A stretch of DNA of 59,219 nt, taken from NCBI GenBank assembly GCA_934130355.1, contig CAKOXV010000011.1, forward strand, positions 1 to 59,219, given 5' to 3'. Source of the DNA: an uncultured Clostridia bacterium. Its GTDB lineage: Bacteria > Bacillota > Clostridia > TANB77 > CAG-508. The first letter of the stretch is position 1. Each line of letters opens with the position of its first letter. Positions 24,721 to 32,382 of this stretch are shown here, in pieces. A program made the translations under genes and the position numbers. Below the pieces are notes generated by a model. The model was not told where the DNA came from. It ran no database searches and saw nothing but the letters and a program-made list of their open reading frames with translations.

Positions 24721-25356
24721 CTAATTTTTCTTTTTAAAACTTAACTTATTTTCAGTACCATTCAAAATTCTTTTAATATTTTCTCTATGATTAAATATAA
24801 CAATTGCAGCAAGAATTATACTATATATTAAATATCCACTTCCCTCTGAAACTGTAAAATTTGTATTAATAAATAATACTAAAATTGGATATAAGATAGC
24901 AGCTCCAACTGATCCCATTGATACAGTTTTTGTTAATGCCATTAATACTAATGCAAAAATCAAACAAATTAATCCTATTTTCCAATTTGTCATTAGTAGT
25001 ACTCCTAATGATGTTGCAACTCCCTTTCCGCCTTTAAATCCGAAAAACACTGGAAATGTATGCCCAATAACTACAAATATTCCCGCAATTTGTACCAATA
25101 ATGATTTATCTAAGTCTTTAACAATTGCTCCAACTATTATTGCAAATAAAATTGCAACAACTCCTTTTAAAGCATCTCCTAGTAATGTCAATGCTGCTGC
25201 TTTTTTTCCCACAGAACGCAACATATTTGTTGCACCTGCATTTCCACTTCCTTTTTCTCTGACATCAAATCCTGCCATTTTTTTACTTATTATTATTGAA
25301 AAGCTTATACTTCCAATCAAATAAGCTACTATTGCTACTATAATATATGCTATCAT
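24721..25356 (-). CDS. plsY: Acyl-phosphate:glycerol-3-phosphate acyltransferase PlsY
   Basis: 211 residues, integral membrane protein. The three conserved PlsY motifs are GSISFSIIISK...DVREKGSGNAGATNMLR, HTFPVFFGFKGGKGVATSLG and FNHRENIKRIL. It transfers acyl groups from acyl-phosphate to G3P, the first membrane-lipid step. Between der and gpsA with short gaps. AAGGAGGAAT precedes the ATG. Confidence 0.97.
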   Translation of the reverse strand: MIAYIIVAIVAYLIGSISFSIIISKKMAGFDVREKGSGNAGATNMLRSVGKKAAALTLLGDALKGVVAILFAIIVGAIVKDLDKSLLVQIAGIFVVIGHTFPVFFGFKGGKGVATSLGVLLMTNWKIGLICLIFALVLMALTKTVSMGSVGAAILYPILVLFINTNFTVSEGSGYLIYSIILAAIVIFNHRENIKRILNGTENKLSFKKKN

Positions 25357-25373
25357 TTTTTATTCCTCCTTTT

Positions 25374-26696
25374 TTATTCTGAATCCTTTTCTCTTACAAT
25401 TACTCTAATTGGTGTTCCTTCTAAACCGAATTCTTTTCTAATTTGATTTACTAAATATCTTTCATAAGAAAAATGGAACAATTCTTTATCATTTACAAAT
25501 ATTACAAATGTTGGTGGTTTTGTACTTGCTTGTGTTCCATATAATATTTTTAAACGTTTTCCTTTATCTGTAGGAGGTTGAACAATTGCAATCGCCTCAT
25601 TTATTACTTGGTTTAACATTGCTGTTGATATTCTCATTGCATTTTGTTCTGCAACATGATTTATCATATCAAACAATTTGTCTACTCTTTGACCTGTTTT
25701 GGCTGATATAAAAATTACAGGTGCATAAGATAAATATGATAATTTATTATATATGTCTTTTTTATATTTTTCTAATGTTCCAGTTTCTTTTTCATATTCA
25801 TCCCATTTATTTACTACGATAATAATTCCTTTTCCTGCTTCATGTGCTTCTCCTGCTATTTTTGCATCTTGCTCAGTTACGCCTTCTGTTGCATCAATCA
25901 TCATTAAACAGACATCTGCTCTTTCAATTGCTAACAATGTTCTCATTATACTAAATTTCTCTATTGATTCTGTTACTTTACTCTTTCTTCTAATTCCAGC
26001 TGTATCAATCAATACGTATTTTCCATGTTCATTTTCATATTCAGTATCTATTGCATCTCTTGTAGTCCCTGCAATTGAACTTACTATTGTTCTATTTTCA
26101 CCTAATATCTTATTTATTAATGAAGATTTTCCTACATTTGGCTTTCCTATAACAGCCACTCTTATTCTATCATCTTCATCTTCATTTTCTTCTTTGTTTG
26201 GAAGTTTGTCATATATTGCATCAAGTACATCCCCTATTCCTAATGCATTTGCAGCAGATAGTGGATATGGCTCTCCCATCCCTAAATTATAAAATTCGTA
26301 AATCTCATTTCTATCTTTGCTCATATTATCTGCTTTATTGCAAACTAATACAACAGGTTTTTGAGTCCTTTTTAACATTATTGCAATCTCTTCATCAGCT
26401 GCAGTAACTCCTTGCTTTACATCTGTTAAAAATATTATTACATCTGCAATATCAATAGCAAGTTTAGCTTGCTCTCTCATTTGTGATATTATTACATCTT
26501 CAGACTTTGGCTCTATTCCTGCTGTATCTACAAGTGTAAATTTTCTACCTCTCCAATTTGTTTCTGCATATATTCTGTCTCTTGTTACACCTGGGGTATC
26601 TTCTACAATTGATATTCTACTTCCTACTATATAATTAAAAAATGTTGACTTTCCTACATTCGGCTTTCCTATTATAGCTACTGTTGGTTTTGACAT
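25374..26696 (-). CDS. der: Ribosome-associated GTPase Der (EngA)
   Basis: 440 residues. Two tandem GTPase domains (G1 GKPNVGKSTFFN at about 9-20 and GKPNVGKSSLIN at about 184-195, each with DTAGI and NKAD/NKWD) and a C-terminal KH-like domain ending RVIVREKDSE. Der is needed for 50S assembly. First gene of der-plsY-gpsA with its own promoter. Confidence 0.97.
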   Translation of the reverse strand: MSKPTVAIIGKPNVGKSTFFNYIVGSRISIVEDTPGVTRDRIYAETNWRGRKFTLVDTAGIEPKSEDVIISQMREQAKLAIDIADVIIFLTDVKQGVTAADEEIAIMLKRTQKPVVLVCNKADNMSKDRNEIYEFYNLGMGEPYPLSAANALGIGDVLDAIYDKLPNKEENEDEDDRIRVAVIGKPNVGKSSLINKILGENRTIVSSIAGTTRDAIDTEYENEHGKYVLIDTAGIRRKSKVTESIEKFSIMRTLLAIERADVCLMMIDATEGVTEQDAKIAGEAHEAGKGIIIVVNKWDEYEKETGTLEKYKKDIYNKLSYLSYAPVIFISAKTGQRVDKLFDMINHVAEQNAMRISTAMLNQVINEAIAIVQPPTDKGKRLKILYGTQASTKPPTFVIFVNDKELFHFSYERYLVNQIRKEFGLEGTPIRVIVREKDSE

Positions 26697-26735
26697 TTTG
26701 TACCGCCTTTCTATACTTTATCTTTTACACACATT

Positions 26736-26764
26736 ATTTTACTATTTTCTTGGGAAAAATTCAA
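26736..26764 (-). promoter_or_regulatory. Sigma-A promoter for the der operon
   Basis: On the minus strand TTGAAT (26764-26759), 17 nt, TAAAAT (26741-26736). About 40 nt upstream of the der ATG. Confidence 0.6.
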
Positions 26765-26846
26765 GAGTTTTAGCATTTTTTCTTGTTCGCTAGTTACATA
26801 GAACTAACAGAAAATTTTATACATCAAAACTTTCATATAAAAATCA

Positions 26847-27045
26847 AAAGTACAAAACAAGCCTCTCTCACCTAATTCAAAAAAAATTAATATATTACTA
26901 TGTAATAAGGCAAAGACCCGCTATGGGGATGACCCTAGCTATGTTTTTGCAATGGAATAGTAATATATTAATTCAGAGATGAGATTGACCAGATGTCTAG
27001 ACAATTTAAATATTTTTGAGGTGAGCATTCTTCGTTTTGTACTTT
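26847..27045. repeat. Nested-palindrome element, copy 2
   Basis: The outer arms AAAGTACAAAAC (26847-26858) and GTTTTGTACTTT (27034-27045), second arms CTCACCT (26867-26873) and AGGTGAG (27019-27025), and inner arms TTAATATATTACTAT (26887-26901) and ATAGTAATATATTAA (26957-26971) are all perfect. The core GGCAAAGACCCGCTATGGGG is nearly identical to copy 1. About 47 nt (26972-27018), including TGTCTAGACA, are inserted on the right side relative to copy 1. With flanks it fills the 359-nt der-spoIVFB gap. Confidence 0.85.
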
Positions 27046-27055
27046 AAAATTTTCA

Positions 27056-27625
27056 CTACTTATTATGTACTGTAAGAAACCATAGAAATATACAAATCAA
27101 AAAAATCATAAAATTTTTATAATAATATACAGTTATGCTACTTAATATTGTAATTATAAACATAACTATGTACGAGATTTTCTCTATCAATATTGAACCT
27201 TTTTCTATTCCCATTTTGATTTCTAAAATTTCCTTCAAAATTCTTCCGCCATCTAATGGATACAATGGAATTAGATTAAATAACAATATTATTATGTTTG
27301 AATAAAATGCTTCAACAGCATTTCCATTTGTTAAATTGATGCAATAACATAAAATTGCTAATATCAAACTCATCACAGGACCAGCTGATGCTACAATTAT
27401 ATTTTTAAATTTATTATCTTCAAAATTTTTATAAAAAGAAATTGAAAATCCAAGTGGCATTATCTCTATTTTTTCTGGTTTCATTTTTAGTAATACACCT
27501 GCTATAAGATGTCCTATTTCATGAAGAATACAGAAAAACATTATTATTAAATATATTTTCAATTGCCTAGTAAAATATAATATAAATAATAAAATAAAAA
27601 TCTTTAAATCTATTCTAACTCGCAA
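27056..27625 (-). CDS. spoIVFB: Stage IV sporulation protein FB, site-2-type metalloprotease
   Basis: 189 residues, polytopic. Zinc-protease motif HEIGH (in CILHEIGHLIAGVLLK) and the second metal site LFNLIPLYPLDGGR define the S2P/SpoIVFB family. In the mother cell SpoIVFB cleaves the pro-sequence of sigma-K and is held off by SpoIVFA and BofA. It is shorter than B. subtilis SpoIVFB (288 aa) and lacks most of the C-terminal CBS domain. The start is a TTG with AAAGGA upstream. 13 nt after spoIVFA. Confidence 0.9.
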   Translation of the reverse strand: MRVRIDLKIFILLFILYFTRQLKIYLIIMFFCILHEIGHLIAGVLLKMKPEKIEIMPLGFSISFYKNFEDNKFKNIIVASAGPVMSLILAILCYCINLTNGNAVEAFYSNIIILLFNLIPLYPLDGGRILKEILEIKMGIEKGSILIEKISYIVMFIITILSSITVYYYKNFMIFLICIFLWFLTVHNK

Positions 27626-27638
27626 GTTTATTTCCTTT

Positions 27639-28577
27639 CTATAATTCTAATATCAATTGTGGATTTACATATCTATCTTGATACCTTATTTCAAAATGCA
27701 AATGTGGTCCTGTTGTATTTCCTGTTGACCCAACTTCAGCAATCTCTTGTCCTTGTTTTATTGAGTCTCCTTCTTTTACATACAATTTGCTACAATGAGC
27801 ATATAATATAATTACATCTTCTATTTGTATTTTAAAATGTTTCCCATAATCACCTTTTGAAGACGTAAATATAACAGTACCATCTGTTGCAGAAACAATT
27901 TTAGTGCCTGTAGTTGCTGCTATATCTGTTCCTGTATGATTTTTAGGTACTGTTGCTGTTGTCGGATTTCTTGGTCCAAACATTGAGCTAATTTTTCCAA
28001 TAACAGGTTTAATAAAATTCACTTTACTTTTAATGTAATTTGCGTCCTGTTCCATAATCGATAATTCAGGTTTTTCTGTTTCTTCTGTCTTTTCTGTTTC
28101 AGCTATTTCCACATTTTGTTCTTCTTCTGTGGGTAATTCTTCTGCTCCTCCAATATTTTCCTCATTATTCTGGATTTCTTCTTTCACTTTTTCATCATCA
28201 GTTTTTTCTACTACTGGTACTTCTTCCTTTTTTTCTTCTTTATTTTCTTCTACGTTATTTGGAATAATTTCATTAATTTTATTTTGAACAATAGAATATA
28301 TTTGTGAGAAATTTATATCTTGTGATAATAACTCTCTTGCCTTTTGAGTAAAATCTTTTGAAAATATGTAATTATTATTTATGATAAGATAAAAAATCCC
28401 ATATATTATTAAGCATACAATTATCTGTTTTATCATCTTTTTCAATAACTTAACATTTCTCTTCGGTTTAGTAACTCTCCTAATATTTTCTCTAGCAGGT
28501 GCTTCTTTTTCTTGTCTTCTATAATATATTTCTTCAGCTCTTCTTATTTTGTCTTCAACAGATAACATTCTTTCCAT
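27639..28577 (-). CDS. spoIVFA: SpoIVFA-like membrane LytM (M23) protein
   Basis: 312 residues. Basic cytosolic N-terminus (about 1-48), one transmembrane helix (about 50-67), a Glu/Val-rich linker (about 100-180) and a C-terminal LytM domain. SpoIVFA scaffolds the SpoIVFB-BofA complex and is cleaved by SpoIVB. Its catalytic-type residues HTGTD (HxxxD) and GPHLHFEI (HxH) are complete, so it could still bind zinc or cut peptide. Placed 13 nt before spoIVFB, which fixes the identity more than the sequence alone. GGAGGAG precedes the ATG. Confidence 0.87.
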   Translation of the reverse strand: MERMLSVEDKIRRAEEIYYRRQEKEAPARENIRRVTKPKRNVKLLKKMIKQIIVCLIIYGIFYLIINNNYIFSKDFTQKARELLSQDINFSQIYSIVQNKINEIIPNNVEENKEEKKEEVPVVEKTDDEKVKEEIQNNEENIGGAEELPTEEEQNVEIAETEKTEETEKPELSIMEQDANYIKSKVNFIKPVIGKISSMFGPRNPTTATVPKNHTGTDIAATTGTKIVSATDGTVIFTSSKGDYGKHFKIQIEDVIILYAHCSKLYVKEGDSIKQGQEIAEVGSTGNTTGPHLHFEIRYQDRYVNPQLILEL

Positions 28578-28595
28578 ATAAGCTCCTCCTAACCA

Positions 28596-28648
28596 AAAAC
28601 ACTTTATCTAATGCATTTACTAATGTTTATGCATTTATAAAGTGTTTT
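28596..28648 (-). terminator. Terminator of the upstream 112-residue gene
   Basis: AAAACACTTTAT (28596-28607) pairs with ATAAAGTGTTTT (28637-28648), with an inner ATGCAT/ATGCAT pair. On the minus strand TTTTTGG follows. Confidence 0.8.
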
Positions 28649-28654
28649 ATGTTA

Positions 28655-28993
28655 TTATATGAAATTTATTATTAAACTGATAATTAAAAATACTGTTAAA
28701 ACTATACTGCATTTTTTTAATTTTTTATACTTGATTTCTATAGAATTTTTATTGTTTCTATTTCTCTTTGTTTCAATTTTGTTGATATAATCTGTGATAA
28801 GCATCTCCGCTTCTTTTAAAACATATTCTTTCGACTTAGGTTGAATTCTTTCTGTACTAATTTTCTGCTCTTTATCTATCAACTCTTTCTGTTTTACTCT
28901 TTGCGTTTCTTTAAAAATTATTATAGCTTCTTCTACCATATTTGATGGAAGATTTTTTAATACTACCATATTTTTCATATCACTTGATTGCAT
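28655..28993 (-). CDS. Tail-anchored coiled-coil protein of unknown function
   Basis: 112 residues, not recognised. Charged helical body (about 10-90) with QRVKQKELIDKEQK, then a C-terminal hydrophobic segment (CSIVLTVFLIISLIINFI) that would anchor it in the membrane with the body in the cytosol. AAGGAGTGA precedes the ATG. Transcribed alone, between the fibre-like cluster and spoIVFA. A sporulation role is possible by position only. Confidence 0.65.
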   Translation of the reverse strand: MQSSDMKNMVVLKNLPSNMVEEAIIIFKETQRVKQKELIDKEQKISTERIQPKSKEYVLKEAEMLITDYINKIETKRNRNNKNSIEIKYKKLKKCSIVLTVFLIISLIINFI

Positions 28994-29060
28994 TATATCA
29001 CTCCTTTGAAAAATTATTATATTGTAATTTTTTCCACTTCAAAAAAATTTATACAATATT

Positions 29061-29186
29061 TTAATTTTTAATTATTACTTCCGCTGCTTTTTGTGTCTGT
29101 TGAAACACATATTTAGCTTGACATTGAGAATTTATATTAATTATTATCATAATTAACAAAAAAATATATTTTATTTTTACTTTCAT
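29061..29186 (-). CDS. Short exported peptide coupled to the fibre-like cluster
   Basis: 41 residues. Its ATG overlaps the TGA stop of the preceding gene as ATGA, which implies coupled translation. It has a short basic start, a hydrophobic stretch (YIFLLIMIIINI) and then NSQCQAKYVFQQTQKAAEV. The AKY block after the hydrophobic region is also in the two upstream proteins (YAKYISTD, YAKYIASE), so it looks like a truncated paralogue or a small exported companion. Not certain to be expressed. Confidence 0.45.
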   Translation of the reverse strand: MKVKIKYIFLLIMIIININSQCQAKYVFQQTQKAAEVIIKN

Positions 29187-29683
29187 ATCTTCTTTTGCTC
29201 CGAATCTATTTTAATTTCTACAATCTCTGAAAAAGCTTTATTCTCAATCAATTTAGTATCATCTAAAATAATTTTCAAGTGATATTTTTGTTCTATTTTC
29301 TGATTTCCCTTCATTAATAATTTTTCGGTTTTTAAATTCACTAAATTTATATTATTCTCTTCATTATATAATTCAAAATTCACTACTTCATCAATTTTTG
29401 AAACAATTTCTATTGTATATTCAAATCCAATTTCACTTATTTCATTTTCATTAAAATTTTTGATTGAAAATTCATAATAGCCAATACTACTATCTCTGCT
29501 GATTCTGGCAATTTCTCCTCCTTCTATTATAAAAATAGGTTTTGCAATTCTAAAAAGCGAAGTTATTTTATCTGTACTTATATATTTAGCATAAACAATA
29601 TTGGTAGTCAAAAAAATTATTATGCTAGTTAGTATTATTAGAATCACTGTTTTCTTTTTCATTATTATATTACTCTCACTCAT
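29183..29683 (-). CDS. Exported TasA/camelysin-like fibre protein candidate (second)
   Basis: 166 residues. Hydrophobic N-terminal segment (about 8-27) ending VYAKYISTDKITSLFRIAKPIF, then a beta-rich region (FSIKNFNENEISEIGFEYTIEIV). Layout (signal segment, AKY, a 'VAKW/IAKP' block, about 130 residues of strands) matches the next gene upstream and recalls SipW-dependent TasA-type proteins. Family membership is inferred, not proved. 2 nt from the preceding stop, so same operon. No anchor or sorting signal. Confidence 0.55.
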   Translation of the reverse strand: MSESNIIMKKKTVILIILTSIIIFLTTNIVYAKYISTDKITSLFRIAKPIFIIEGGEIARISRDSSIGYYEFSIKNFNENEISEIGFEYTIEIVSKIDEVVNFELYNEENNINLVNLKTEKLLMKGNQKIEQKYHLKIILDDTKLIENKAFSEIVEIKIDSEQKKI

Positions 29684-29685
29684 TT

Positions 29686-30264
29686 TTATCTTCCTTGTGT
29701 TGCTGTCACTAAAATATCAAATGTATATTCTGTTATTGATTTTGAATTTTCTGTATCTATTTTATCATTTGTGGCAATTTCTGATTGAGTAGTTCCTGTT
29801 TCATAACTCCATTCCCAAGTTATTGGAATACCACGTGTTCGAGCGACTTCGCTATAGCCAATTCTTCCAACAATTTCATTAAGTTCACTAAGTTTTGTAT
29901 ATTTTTTTCCTTGATATGAGAATACAAGATTTTTAGGTTTATTTTGTTCATTTGTAAATTGTATAGAATAATTCATATCCACTTCTGCTCCAGTTGCATC
30001 TAATGTTATGACAAATTCTCCTGAAGTTCCAGGTGCTATTTTTCCATTAACTAGTGTTTTATTATTTATTGTACTACCTAGATTAATTGTTTTTGTAGTT
30101 TCTCCGTCTTTTTTTATTTGGAAAGCCCATTTAGCAACTTCAGCTTGTCCTACTGCTTTTTCTGAAGCAATATATTTCGCATAAGTAATCCCTATACATT
30201 GGATTAATATTATTAGTAACACTGCTAATATTAGTATTTTTATTTTTCTATTTCGATTTTTCAT
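29686..30264 (-). CDS. Exported TasA/camelysin-like fibre protein candidate (first)
   Basis: 192 residues. Basic start, hydrophobic segment (about 9-25), then ITYAKYIASEKAVGQAEVAKWAFQIKKDG and a beta-rich domain with GKIAPGTSGEFVITLDATGAEVDMNYSI, a pattern common to small secreted Clostridia proteins in TasA/camelysin-like loci. These can build extracellular fibres and are processed by a SipW-type peptidase, which is not in this window. AGGAGGAAT lies before the ATG, directly after the adhesin stop codon. Function inferred from context with sortase and thioester adhesin. Confidence 0.6.
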   Translation of the reverse strand: MKNRNRKIKILILAVLLIILIQCIGITYAKYIASEKAVGQAEVAKWAFQIKKDGETTKTINLGSTINNKTLVNGKIAPGTSGEFVITLDATGAEVDMNYSIQFTNEQNKPKNLVFSYQGKKYTKLSELNEIVGRIGYSEVARTRGIPITWEWSYETGTTQSEIATNDKIDTENSKSITEYTFDILVTATQGR

Positions 30265-30279
30265 TTTTATTCCTCCTTT

Positions 30280-31554
30280 TTACATTCCTGTTACTGGTAA
30301 TTTTGGTAATTCTATTATAGGTTCTTCCACAATTGGTGGTTTCTCTATTTTAGGTGGTTCTTCTATAACAGGTGGTTCTTCTATTATTATTTTGTTGTTT
30401 TTCACTTCTAGTGTTTTTTTCTCATTTATATTAATTTCTATTTTATTCAATTCTTTATTATCTTCATATCCTTCTGGTGCTTTTATTTCTCTAATATAAT
30501 AAACTCCAGGTACTAAATTTTTTAAAATTATTTGTCCATTTTCATCTGTTTCTTTTTCTATAACTACTTTTTTGTCTTTATCTAATACTTCAAATTTTGC
30601 TGATTTTAGTGGTTGTTTTGTTTCCGAGTCCACTTTTTGAATTATTATTTTTGTTTTATTTTCTTCATATTGTTGATTTAGTTCTGTACTAACATCTTGA
30701 TATGAAAATGCTGTTAAAGCATAATTTTGTAATTCTTCATTTGGAGATCTTCCAAAGAAAATTGGTTTTGTTTCCATTAAAGTTTTTATTTTAATTTTGA
30801 ATTCACCTGATTTTTCTAAACTTTTTATAGGTATTAAGATTTTAAATTTTTCACTTGAATCAAATTCATTTTTATCTTGATTTTTTAAATTCGTTACTTT
30901 TGTTTCAATAGGAGCATTTTCTAATTCAATAATAAATTTTGAAATATTTATATCACTTTTTACTTCATATTGTTTTGTTATATATTCTCCTTCTATTGCC
31001 AACTTTTCGGATTGAATTACATCTATTTTTTGATCTTCAAAACTTTCTGTTGTTTTTTCTGCATTTTCTAATATAGTATTTATTGCATTAATTACTCTAT
31101 TTCCAGCTCCATCTACTGCTGGTGTATAACTTTCTGTTCCTGTTCCATATATATAACAATATATTGCTTGTTTTGTTGCCATATATGCTTCTGCTTTATC
31201 TTGTACACCAAGTTCTTCTATAGTTTTATATGGATATCCATTTATTATTACTCTCCATAATCCTACATCTGTAATCTTTCCTTCATTTGTTACATCATAA
31301 TTTGCTATATAATCTCCTACTCCATGTAATTCCCTATCTAGGCAATAAGCAGGATATTCTATTCCATTTTCTTCATATACTGCTTCTGCTGTTTTTATTA
31401 CTATTCCATTATTTCTTATTACTCTCTTAAAATAACCTTTTGTATATATTGTAATTGGACCTTTTTCTACTGCATTAACAGTGTTTATTAATAACGCCAT
31501 ATTTAAAATTATTATCAGTATTGCTACTAATATGATTTTTATTGATTTTTTCAA
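30280..31554 (-). CDS. Thioester-domain/SpaA-like adhesin ending at LPVTG
   Basis: 424 residues. Signal segment (about 5-28). A thioester domain (TQXA/TED type) has Cys71 in EYPAYCLDREL and Gln129 in ATKQAIYC, the pair that forms an internal thioester for covalent attachment to host amines. A SpaA/Cna_B-type domain (about 308-395) with KVDSETKQPLKSAKFEV and YYIREIKAPEGY should form a Lys-Asn isopeptide bond. A Pro/Ile/Glu repeat (IEEPPVIEEPP) follows and the protein stops at LPKLPVTGM, with no hydrophobic tail. The start is a TTG (31554) after GAGGAGG, overlapping the sortase stop. An ATG at 31590 is less likely. Confidence 0.85.
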   Translation of the reverse strand: MKKSIKIILVAILIIILNMALLINTVNAVEKGPITIYTKGYFKRVIRNNGIVIKTAEAVYEENGIEYPAYCLDRELHGVGDYIANYDVTNEGKITDVGLWRVIINGYPYKTIEELGVQDKAEAYMATKQAIYCYIYGTGTESYTPAVDGAGNRVINAINTILENAEKTTESFEDQKIDVIQSEKLAIEGEYITKQYEVKSDINISKFIIELENAPIETKVTNLKNQDKNEFDSSEKFKILIPIKSLEKSGEFKIKIKTLMETKPIFFGRSPNEELQNYALTAFSYQDVSTELNQQYEENKTKIIIQKVDSETKQPLKSAKFEVLDKDKKVVIEKETDENGQIILKNLVPGVYYIREIKAPEGYEDNKELNKIEININEKKTLEVKNNKIIIEEPPVIEEPPKIEKPPIVEEPIIELPKLPVTGM

Positions 31555-32114
31555 TAATTTTCCTCCTCTTTTTCTATTGCTTGTATACATCTTCTGTATT
31601 CTGGTTCATTTTCTACACATGTTATTAGTGTCAACATGTTTTCTTCTGTTTCTTTTAAAAAACTCCAATCTGTTTCTTTTATAATTTTGCACTTTTCTAC
31701 TTCATATATCTTTTGAAAATTGTTATGAGTATATATAATTTCATCTCCTTTCTTTAATAATTTTAAATCTTTGAAATAATTTACAGTATAACCTCTATTA
31801 TGTGCTGCTAGTCCTACGTTTCCTTGGTCTTTTGATGTATTTTCAAAATGTCCTACATATTCATCTAATATATCCTTAGTCGTTCCTTCTGCTATATTTG
31901 CAGTTAAAGAAATTTTAGGAATATCTATTTTCCATATTTCATTTTTTTCTATAGTTTGAATTACTGAATTATTATCTAGTTTTATTTCAACATTTTTCAT
32001 TATTTCTGATGGAATTTTTGTTTCAATAGAATATTGATGAATAAATATTTGTGCGCAACAAAATAGTAGTATTGAAAATATACTAAATACACCAGCTTTA
32101 GTAATTTCAAACAT
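31551..32114 (-). CDS. Sortase (class D-like)
   Basis: 187 residues. N-terminal transmembrane segment (about 8-27), then the sortase barrel with catalytic His in LAAHNRG (about 105), Cys in TLITCVENEP (about 165) and Arg in EYRRC (about 173). Sortases cut LPXTG signals and attach proteins to peptidoglycan or to pilin subunits. It is the first gene of the cluster and its stop overlaps the start of the LPVTG adhesin, so that protein is the probable substrate. GAGGTGA precedes the ATG. Class assignment is a judgement from size and the AAHNRG context. Confidence 0.87.
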   Translation of the reverse strand: MFEITKAGVFSIFSILLFCCAQIFIHQYSIETKIPSEIMKNVEIKLDNNSVIQTIEKNEIWKIDIPKISLTANIAEGTTKDILDEYVGHFENTSKDQGNVGLAAHNRGYTVNYFKDLKLLKKGDEIIYTHNNFQKIYEVEKCKIIKETDWSFLKETEENMLTLITCVENEPEYRRCIQAIEKEEENY

Positions 32115-32321
32115 GCATTTACTATCACCTCACTTTTATTCAATTAGTTACTAATTTGGATTTTTTTCGAAAAAAATTTTTGATTAAACTTTTTGAATTA
32201 AATTTCATAAACATATTAACACCTAATAATATATTATGTCAAGAAAAATCGTTCGACAAATTGTGACAATTGCCTGTTTTTTCTTGATATTTAACGTATT
32301 TTATATGTTTTAAAATTATAC

Positions 32322-32350
32322 TTGCACATTTTATACTTTAATGATATTAT
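32322..32350 (+). promoter_or_regulatory. Sigma-A promoter for the HD-GYP gene
   Basis: TTGCAC (32322-32327), 17 nt, TATTAT (32345-32350), then AGGAG before the ATG at 32383. Confidence 0.55.
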
Positions 32351-32382
32351 TAAAATATAATTATTAATTAAGGAGTTTTTAG

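Noticed and set aside
30265..30280. A frameshift that would restore a membrane tail after LPVTG
   Set aside because: Only about 15 nt separate the stop codon from the next start, and none of the frames encodes a hydrophobic segment followed by basic residues before that gene begins.
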